Assembly: GCA_030588275.1 (NCBI GenBank)
Contig: JAUUYJ010000042.1
Span: forward strand, 1 to 12,652
From: Candidatus Zixiibacteriota bacterium
GTDB lineage: Bacteria > Zixibacteria > MSB-5A5 > GN15 > JAAZOE01
Length of the DNA stretch: 12,652 bases
Direction: 5' to 3'
Shown here: in pieces, positions 7,402 through 12,652 of the stretch
Numbering within the stretch: position 1 is the stretch's first letter
How the letters are laid out: every line of letters starts with the position of its first letter
The notes under the pieces: model-generated
Databases searched by the model: none
What the model was told of the DNA's origin: nothing
What the model saw: only the letters and a program-made list of their open reading frames with translations
Translations under genes and position numbers: made by a program

Positions 7402-7430
7402 TTGAGATTAGTCATAAGATATTGTAGATT
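7402..7430 (+). promoter_or_regulatory. Possible promoter of the cytochrome c gene
   Basis: TTGAGA (7402-7407, five of six matches) is followed by a 17-base spacer and TAGATT (7425-7430, four of six). Transcription would start near 7437 and give a 60-base leader. The leader contains a small hairpin (GGGTCA 7450-7455 with TGGCCC 7461-7466, one G-U pair) and ends with GGTGGAGG (7486-7493), a strong Shine-Dalgarno four bases before the ATG. Confidence 0.4.
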
Positions 7431-7497
7431 GCCGCAAATTAACTGGAGAGGGTCAACGACTGGCCCCTGAACAACCGTTTTTAGTGGTGGAGGTTTT

Positions 7498-8001
7498 ATG
7501 CGTACCAAATTGATTGTCACCTTGATGATTGTTGCGTTTGCCGCTGTTATGTTCAGCATGGCTGTCGCCGAAGATGCCAAACATGAATATGTCGGTACTA
7601 AGAAGTGTAAAATGTGTCATAAGAAAGATGGGATTTTTGAATCCTGGAGTGCCAGCAAACATGCCACCGCTTGGGATGATCTGTCTGACGCTGACAAAGC
7701 GAATAAAGATTTGGCCAAGTATTACACAACCGGTACCACTGCCAAGGGTATTGCATTGAATAATATCCAGTGCGAAGCTTGTCATGGTGCGGGTGCAGAC
7801 TATAAAAAGAAATCGATCATGAAAGATCAGGCCAAAGCTGTTGCCGCCGGAATGGTGATCCCAACTGCGGAGATGTGTTTGGGTTGCCATAATGACAAAG
7901 CCCCGGCCGCGGTTGCCGCGGTTGCCAAAGATTTCGATTTTGCCAAAGCTGTCGCCAAAGGTACACATGCCAAAGCGAAAAAAGCTGAAGCCAAAAAATA
8001 G
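7498..8001 (+). CDS. Secreted triheme cytochrome c (c554-like family)
   Basis: This 167-residue protein has a Sec signal peptide (MRTK, hydrophobic residues 5-22, probable cleavage at AVA-ED after residue 24) and three CxxCH heme c attachment sites: CKMCH 37-41, CEACH 92-96 and CLGCH 127-131. Extra histidines that could be distal ligands are H29, H55 (SKHATAW) and H157 (GTHAK). The spacing and the YVGTKKCKMCH...SWSASKHATAW opening resemble small proteins of the cytochrome c554-type multiheme group. The C-terminal third is rich in Ala and Lys. The likely role is periplasmic electron transfer; the partner is unknown and no cytochrome maturation or reductase gene is nearby. It has its own strong ribosome binding site and a strong terminator, so it appears to be a single-gene transcript, probably well expressed. 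Confidence 0.92.
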   Translation: MRTKLIVTLMIVAFAAVMFSMAVAEDAKHEYVGTKKCKMCHKKDGIFESWSASKHATAWDDLSDADKANKDLAKYYTTGTTAKGIALNNIQCEACHGAGADYKKKSIMKDQAKAVAAGMVIPTAEMCLGCHNDKAPAAVAAVAKDFDFAKAVAKGTHAKAKKAEAKK

Positions 8002-8029
8002 GTTTTATTTTATACCGCTGTTGAATTTG

Positions 8030-8057
8030 GGCGCTCCTTTTGGGAGCGCCTTTTTTT
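8030..8057 (+). terminator. Rho-independent terminator of the cytochrome c gene
   Basis: GGCGCTCC (8030-8037) pairs perfectly with GGAGCGCC (8043-8050) around a five-base TTTTG loop and is followed directly by seven Ts (8051-8057). It lies 28 bases after the cytochrome stop codon and 75 bases before the ATG of the next gene. Confidence 0.95.
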
Positions 8058-8072
8058 ATCAACTAATTTGAC

Positions 8073-8101
8073 TTGAATTGATTCTCTTGTCGCCCTATTT
8101 T
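8073..8101 (+). promoter_or_regulatory. Weak candidate promoter for the membrane protein gene
   Basis: TTGAAT (8073-8078) and TATTTT (8096-8101) are separated by 17 bases; each matches four of six consensus bases. Transcription from about 8108 would leave a leader of roughly 24 bases before ATG 8132. A promoter is expected here because a strong terminator stands immediately upstream, but this particular match is weak. Confidence 0.3.
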
Positions 8102-8131
8102 GTCTTTCACACAATCTGGAAAATTAATGGT

Positions 8132-9784
8132 ATGATCTCGAAATATAAATATACAATTTTGTTTTTTTTCGTAATCAGTTGCGCCGTCATCCTGTTGTCG
8201 GTGCAGATACCGTTTGCCTATTATTCCGGAGATAATGTTTTCCATGTCGCAAAAATATCAGCCGCCGCCGATGGAGAATTTTTCACCGATCCGATCACCG
8301 GATGCCAGACAATCTACCCTCCCTACTTTCATATTATATGGGGAAAGATCACTCAAATATTTGGGTTGAACGGTTTTCAGGTCTCCCGTCTGATCCAAGC
8401 GATAAATTTTCTAGGGCTTTTTGGGGCCGGCTTTTTCCTCCTCATGGTTATTTTTAAAAATACCGAAAAAGCATCATTGGCAACGCTCTCGATCGGCCTG
8501 TTGATCTATGCCCCGACTGGAAAATATATCTTTTTGCAATCACCCTACAATTTTTCACTACCATTTATCCTCGGTGGGATTGCCCTTTTGCTTCTATTCT
8601 ATCAAACCGACCGGATGAAATATGCAATCCCAGCCGCCCTGGTTCTGGGCTGGGGGATAAATATATGGTGGTGGAATATTATTCCGGTTGGCGGCATATT
8701 AGTCGGCTTGATAATTGTTATGCTACGCGAGAATTGGCGAAAGCTTATCTCATCCAAATTCCTGATTACCGGCTTGCTGATTGGGATGATCTTGTGCCTT
8801 AATTTCTGGCCGTTATATAAGATTCGTGAGATTTTACCAAACTACGATTATGATATGAGCAAATATTCATACGCCGGTAAACATACCTTTATAGAGAATA
8901 TCACAGCCTGGCTGGGGACGTTTATCTTTAAGGGAAACCAGCAATTTTTCAAACATCTCGTACCATCGGTCCTCGGATCGTCAAGCACGGTTGTGCTTCT
9001 GTATGGCTTTGTCGCTTCGATTTATTATTATCTAATCGTTTTACCGTTTAATTGTTTAATGATTTTTCTTGCGGCAAAAGGTGGCCTGAAATCGCTTCGT
9101 GAAAAATATTCCGGAATTGAAATTATTTTAATGTGTGGGGCAGTTTCAGCCTTTTTGTTATCTGTTGTTGCTTTGTACCGAACCGATCAATCGGTCGTCC
9201 GGCGGATTCAGTTCTATGCTTTCCTACTCCCACTTCCTGTATTTTTCCGGTATGTTTGGACACGATTCGACCCTTTGGTTCGCAGGCGCAGGATGACAAT
9301 GGCCGTTGCCTTAGTTTTTTCATTGGCAATTATGTTTACTGTCATCTATCGCTTTGAGCCAAATATTAATAACAACCTTCCAGCCACCAGACGAGAGGTC
9401 ATTCAGTTTATCAATAATATTCCCAATCATGCACAGACAAGAATATTTTTGGCCGAAAATGACACTCAAATTCTGGCTCGTGAAGTTCGTTTTCGGTCTT
9501 TTATTTTATCGGGACATCCCACCTATTTTCGACAGGATGAAAGACAGGCCGATTCGGTTTATAATGCCTACATGATGATTCTGAGTCGAACCTACCAATC
9601 ACTTGACCGACTTGCAGAGTTTGATACCAAGTATGCCATTATTGGAAAATCTTCGGTTAATCTCAGCCCGGTTATAAACCAGATATCGGAAAATTCTTCA
9701 CCGGACAGGATGATTGGATATTTTAAGAAAGTCGGATCTGTCGTTTTGGAAAATGATGATTGGGTGATATTCCAGTTACCGTAG
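8132..9784 (+). CDS. Polytopic membrane protein, putative GT-C-type glycosyltransferase
   Basis: The protein has 550 residues from ATG 8132. A hydrophobic helix at about 7-27 is followed by an outside loop with GDNVFHVAKI (D34, H38) and YPPYFHIIWGKI (62-73). An acidic residue in the first outer loop followed by a YPP-type block is typical of GT-C glycosyltransferases using lipid-linked sugar donors, which is why I suggest that class. About ten further hydrophobic segments follow to about residue 407, then a soluble domain of about 140 residues that would face outside. No enzyme-specific motif allows a substrate call. An in-frame TTG at 8078 would add 18 residues but overlaps the candidate promoter and lacks a ribosome binding site; GGAAAA upstream of 8132 is also weak. 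The gene looks more AT-rich than its neighbours. It converges on the deacetylase gene 5 nt away. Confidence 0.6.
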   Translation: MISKYKYTILFFFVISCAVILLSVQIPFAYYSGDNVFHVAKISAAADGEFFTDPITGCQTIYPPYFHIIWGKITQIFGLNGFQVSRLIQAINFLGLFGAGFFLLMVIFKNTEKASLATLSIGLLIYAPTGKYIFLQSPYNFSLPFILGGIALLLLFYQTDRMKYAIPAALVLGWGINIWWWNIIPVGGILVGLIIVMLRENWRKLISSKFLITGLLIGMILCLNFWPLYKIREILPNYDYDMSKYSYAGKHTFIENITAWLGTFIFKGNQQFFKHLVPSVLGSSSTVVLLYGFVASIYYYLIVLPFNCLMIFLAAKGGLKSLREKYSGIEIILMCGAVSAFLLSVVALYRTDQSVVRRIQFYAFLLPLPVFFRYVWTRFDPLVRRRRMTMAVALVFSLAIMFTVIYRFEPNINNNLPATRREVIQFINNIPNHAQTRIFLAENDTQILAREVRFRSFILSGHPTYFRQDERQADSVYNAYMMILSRTYQSLDRLAEFDTKYAIIGKSSVNLSPVINQISENSSPDRMIGYFKKVGSVVLENDDWVIFQLP

Positions 9785-9789
9785 ATCGC

Positions 9790-10842
9790 TTAATCTGAAT
9801 CGCCCGTTTGAAAGAAATTATTTTCACGATACCAACTATTTATTTTTGCCGATGATGTCAGCCAACCATTTTGGCTCTGACCGTACTCTAGGATTCTCTC
9901 GTACAACTCCCCCCAACCGATCGGATCAAACAGGTAATTGTTATGCCACAAAATTGATATTGCACCCCGCCGCTCTTTAGTAATGTCGATTAAATTTTTA
10001 ACCCTCTCCCAACTCGATTTCGGATCAAGCTGTAGATAATACTCCAGCGTAGCATCCATAATTACCAAGGGGATCTCCAGGATATCGAGATACTCTTTTT
10101 TGAGATCGTCATACGGATAGTATGGGTGGCACATGCCATTTCTAAAGCCGATCATGTCCGGGTAACCTATTGTACTGTCATGCTCAAACCGTGCCGATTT
10201 GAGTGACTGCCAACTGTGCGGTAGGCTGAATTTGAGGTAATGATTGCGATAACCGGTGACACTTTTTCCCAGAGCCGTTTCGAGCCGATCCTTTTCCCGG
10301 AGTAATTGATCCGTATCATGGAAAGCAGTATGTCCACCATGCAGGCCAACTTCCCAACCGGCCCGATCAATCTCAATCAAAACATCTTTGCAATCCTGTA
10401 TATCAAACTGAAAATCTTCTTCCCCTATGACCAGAGCGAGAAAGTAGAAGCTGGAGATCGCATTATACTTTTTTTCCAGCTCCATAATATTCTCAAAATT
10501 CCAGAGTGGATTCTGTTCATGGCTGAATTTGCTTAGAGCGATTTTGCCGGCATGACGAAATTGCCCTTTTGAAAACGCTTTCAGGATACGATATGGCCAG
10601 CGTAGACCGGGATAGTTTATAGCATCAATATCGTGCGTCAGACAGATAGCAAAATCTTTTCCATTGGGATAATTGGGATCAAATCCGGAGGCGAGAAGTT
10701 TATCAGAAACGGCAGGGGTATTGATATCAAATGGTGGCGCAGAGGAAAATTCCGACCGACCGGATTGATCGGAATCATATTCGGCGCGATTCAAATACCT
10801 GTTCCATAATTCTGAATTTGTGCGCAACCGATCAAAGATCAT
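9790..10842 (-). CDS. CE4-like polysaccharide deacetylase family protein
   Basis: This 350-residue protein has the metal-site pattern of the carbohydrate esterase 4/NodB superfamily in its long HDID variant: LTHDID (68-73; D71 and D73), HTAFH (171-175, matching H-T-x-x-H), GYRNHYLKF (197-205, arginine motif) and a late LWHN (298-301). Such enzymes remove acetyl groups from sugar polymers or from glycolipid intermediates. No signal peptide or transmembrane segment is evident, so it may act in the cytoplasm, as do several surface-polysaccharide-linked members. The first 60 residues are hydrophilic and not recognised. ATG 10842 has AAGGG (10851-10855) eight bases upstream. It faces the putative glycosyltransferase tail-to-tail, consistent with a shared role in surface glycans, though not in one operon. 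Substrate unknown. Confidence 0.8.
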   Translation of the reverse strand: MIFDRLRTNSELWNRYLNRAEYDSDQSGRSEFSSAPPFDINTPAVSDKLLASGFDPNYPNGKDFAICLTHDIDAINYPGLRWPYRILKAFSKGQFRHAGKIALSKFSHEQNPLWNFENIMELEKKYNAISSFYFLALVIGEEDFQFDIQDCKDVLIEIDRAGWEVGLHGGHTAFHDTDQLLREKDRLETALGKSVTGYRNHYLKFSLPHSWQSLKSARFEHDSTIGYPDMIGFRNGMCHPYYPYDDLKKEYLDILEIPLVIMDATLEYYLQLDPKSSWERVKNLIDITKERRGAISILWHNNYLFDPIGWGELYERILEYGQSQNGWLTSSAKINSWYRENNFFQTGDSD

Positions 10843-10864
10843 TTAGCATACCCTTATTTCAAGA

Positions 10865-10893
10865 TACATAGCGGAATCGTTTGATAATGTCAA
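10865..10893 (-). promoter_or_regulatory. Candidate promoter of the deacetylase gene
   Basis: On the minus strand a perfect TTGACA (10888-10893) is followed by a 17-base spacer and TATGTA (10865-10870; only the first three bases match consensus). Start of transcription near 10858 would leave a leader of about 16 bases that includes the AAGGG ribosome binding site. Confidence 0.45.
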
Positions 10894-10935
10894 GCCAGTG
10901 ATAAATTGCATGTGTCAAAAAACAAACGGTCGCCG

Positions 10936-10964
10936 TTGACAATAATGCGGGAGGTTGTTAGATA
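10936..10964 (+). promoter_or_regulatory. Candidate promoter of the tricorn-type gene with overlapping inverted repeat
   Basis: A perfect TTGACA (10936-10941) is followed by a 17-base spacer and TAGATA (10959-10964), a poor -10. The inverted repeat GTTAG-N6-CTAAC (10957-10972) covers the -10 and the expected start site and could be an operator; that is inference. This promoter is divergent from the deacetylase promoter, and their -35 elements are 42 bases apart. Confidence 0.4.
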
Positions 10965-10985
10965 TAGCTAACTAAATAAAAATTG

Positions 10986-10991
10986 AAGGAG
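10986..10991 (+). promoter_or_regulatory. Ribosome binding site fixing the TTG start of the tricorn-type gene
   Basis: AAGGAG lies eight bases before TTG at 11000, ideal spacing. An in-frame GTG at 10991 overlaps this site and is therefore unlikely to be used. The TTG start yields a complete signal peptide. Confidence 0.75.
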
Positions 10992-10999
10992 TGATAGCT

Positions 11000-12652
11000 T
11001 TGAGAGAAAAACCGACCTGCGGCCTAAATTCTATCTTCGCTACGAAATTTGTTTTTCTTGCTGGCCTATTGACCCTGCTTTTTATCTCAATAAGCAGTAT
11101 GGCACAGGCGGAGGAAATACTGTATGCCCGCTATCCAGCCTTGTCACCGAATGGGCAAACGATTGCCTTTACTTATCGGGGCGACATCTGGACCGTCTCC
11201 TCCTCTGGTGGAGAAGCGAGCAGATTGACAATTCACAGCGCCGAAGATATAAGGCCTCAGTTTTCACCTGACGGCCAGACGGTTCTGTTTTCCTCGAACC
11301 GATTCAACAATTACGATCTGTTTTTAATTCCGGTTGAGGGTGGTGAGGCGCGGCAACTGACGGTTCACTCGGGGCGGGATATCGGAACCAGTTTTTTTGC
11401 TTCCGGGGATTCGGTTTTGTTCACATCCAATCGTGCCGGCTGGAGAGATATTTATAAAACTTCGATAAGCGGCGGAACGCCGATACTGTTGACCGGTTAT
11501 CCCTATTCGCAGGAATACAACGGCCGCATCACATCGGATGGCCAGTCGCTGATATATAATTCCGGCTCCGGGCTTTCCCGCTGGTGGCGCCGAGATCTGA
11601 AAGCATCCAAAAATGCCGATATCTATATTCTGGATCGAACCGCCGACCAGTTCAGCTCTCGTCGTTTGACAAATAATCCGACCCATGAGGTCTGGCCGAT
11701 TCTCAATGAAACCAAAGGGGAATTGTACTACGTCGCCTGCCGGGATGATTATGGGCAGATATATAAAATTCCCTTTGCGGGCGGAGATGAAGTTGCGTTG
11801 ACCGATTTTTCGGGTGATGGTGTCCAATGGTTAAATTCCAATCCCCAGGGAACACTGCTCGTATTTGAGCAAAATTTTAGGATATGGTTTCTCGACCCGG
11901 CCCAGTCGGATAAACCGAGACAGGTCTCGATTCAAATTCAAAGCGACGAACGGACCAACCTGACAAAGAGCAAATCGATTGGCGATAAGGTCGAACGGTT
12001 CGCCCTCTCCCCTGATGGGAAAAAAATTGCAACCGTTGTTCATGGCGAGATTTTTATTATTCCTGCTGAAGAACCGGAGGAAGGATTTAGAATCACCCAT
12101 AGTTCGGCTCGTGAATCGTATCCGGTTTGGGGAAGCGATTCCAAAACGATTTATTACGCCTCCGATCGGGATGGAAATTACAATATCTATTCTGCCGATG
12201 CCTCCACCGGGCGGGAAACGCTTATCACCAATTCTCCGGAGAATGAACTGAAGCCGGTCGTCTCCCCTGATGGTCATTACCTTGCTTTTTATCGTGGCCT
12301 TGATCGGATCATCCGGCTCGATCTGGAGAAGGGCGGAGAAGTCGATTGGGTCACCGGTGTCTTCTTTGATCTTGGTGTCGAGGAGTCGATTGAATACGGC
12401 TGGTCCCCCGATTCCAAATGGTTGACCTTTACGATGGCCGGAGCAACCTACGAAACCGATATTTTTGCGGTCAATCTTGACGGACAACAGGTCAACCTGT
12501 CTCGATACTCTGGCTGGAATTATCGCCCTCGCTTTTCCGATGATGGCCAGCAGGTTTACTTTTCTTCTTGGTCAGCCGGGACCAACCGCACTCTTAAGGT
12601 AGAACTTGATTTTGAAGATGAGAAGTTTTTTGAATCAACTTTCGACAGCCTG
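11000..12652 (+). CDS. Secreted PD40/TolB-like beta-propeller, probable tricorn protease homologue (3' end outside window)
   Basis: The frame is open from TTG 11000 to the last base, 551 codons. The N-terminus is a Sec signal peptide: basic start, hydrophobic core about residues 16-33 and probable cleavage at AQA-EE after residue 37. The mature part begins LYARYPALSPNGQTIAFTYRGDIWTV and continues as PD40/TolB-type propeller blades, each with an xxSPDGxxxxF core followed by a short D-I/L-strand. Clear copies are near residues 47, 87 and 354 (ALSPDGKKIA), and again further on (VVSPDGHYLAF, GWSPDSKWLTF, RFSDDGQQVYF). Two propeller halves with this wording match bacterial tricorn homologues, whose PDZ and S41 serine protease domains would lie beyond the window; that catalytic part is not seen. 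A plain TolB-like propeller protein remains possible. Long minus-strand open frames inside it are shadows. Confidence 0.8.
   Translation, partial: MREKPTCGLNSIFATKFVFLAGLLTLLFISISSMAQAEEILYARYPALSPNGQTIAFTYRGDIWTVSSSGGEASRLTIHSAEDIRPQFSPDGQTVLFSSNRFNNYDLFLIPVEGGEARQLTVHSGRDIGTSFFASGDSVLFTSNRAGWRDIYKTSISGGTPILLTGYPYSQEYNGRITSDGQSLIYNSGSGLSRWWRRDLKASKNADIYILDRTADQFSSRRLTNNPTHEVWPILNETKGELYYVACRDDYGQIYKIPFAGGDEVALTDFSGDGVQWLNSNPQGTLLVFEQNFRIWFLDPAQSDKPRQVSIQIQSDERTNLTKSKSIGDKVERFALSPDGKKIATVVHGEIFIIPAEEPEEGFRITHSSARESYPVWGSDSKTIYYASDRDGNYNIYSADASTGRETLITNSPENELKPVVSPDGHYLAFYRGLDRIIRLDLEKGGEVDWVTGVFFDLGVEESIEYGWSPDSKWLTFTMAGATYETDIFAVNLDGQQVNLSRYSGWNYRPRFSDDGQQVYFSSWSAGTNRTLKVELDFEDEKFFESTFDSL

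Noticed and set aside
8078..8131. TTG start adding 18 residues to the membrane protein
   Set aside because: No ribosome binding site is visible, and the extension covers the region expected to hold the promoter; ATG 8132 sits directly before the first membrane helix.
11324..12487. Two long minus-strand open frames (11324-11827 and 11831-12487)
   Set aside because: They are antisense to the continuous PD40-type coding frame, lack known domains and have compositions typical of reverse-frame translations.

Overview
This window looks like an ordinary chromosomal segment from a Gram-negative-type bacterium of moderate GC. Exported proteins with Sec signal peptides (a three-heme cytochrome c and a tricorn-type beta-propeller protein) sit beside a core housekeeping operon. 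The gene mix resembles poorly cultured FCB-group or candidate-phylum bacteria such as Zixibacteria, but that is a guess from gene content and was not tested phylogenetically. I see no rRNA, tRNA, CRISPR array, transposase or phage gene.

Layout. Positions 1-798 (+) hold the 3' part of a class I SAM-dependent methyltransferase. Positions 802-7147 (-) hold a tightly packed six-gene operon, read right to left: PSP1/RicT-like protein, metG, tatD-type hydrolase, rsmA, a PdxJ-like protein and an RluD-family pseudouridine synthase. A good sigma70-type promoter (TTGACA, 17 nt, AATAAT) lies just upstream of the first gene. Positions 7148-7497 are a 350-base divergent intergenic region. Positions 7498-8001 (+) encode a small secreted triheme cytochrome c with a strong ribosome binding site and a textbook terminator (8030-8057). 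Positions 8132-9784 (+) encode a polytopic membrane protein that looks like a GT-C glycosyltransferase. It converges on a CE4-like polysaccharide deacetylase (9790-10842, -). After a divergent promoter region, a TTG-started secreted PD40/tricorn-type propeller protein runs off the right edge (11000-12652, +).

How the genes fit together. The minus-strand operon is about translation and RNA maturation: methionine charging, 16S dimethylation, pseudouridylation and a RicT-type factor. Its order, ricT-metG-tatD-rsmA, is a compressed version of the Bacillus yaaT...metS-yabD...ksgA neighbourhood. The membrane protein and deacetylase suggest cell-surface polysaccharide work. The cytochrome and tricorn homologue act outside the cytoplasmic membrane.

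Most notable point. The PdxJ-like protein keeps the family's overall sequence pattern but has lost most of the residues that define pyridoxine phosphate synthase, including the active-site histidines. It may be a repurposed or inactive TIM barrel. Other points of interest are an 18-nt in-frame repeat that forms the basic tail of the RicT-like protein and generates a false N-terminal extension of MetG, and two convergent gene pairs with only 3 and 5 nt between stop codons. I found no clear, wholly new multi-gene system.
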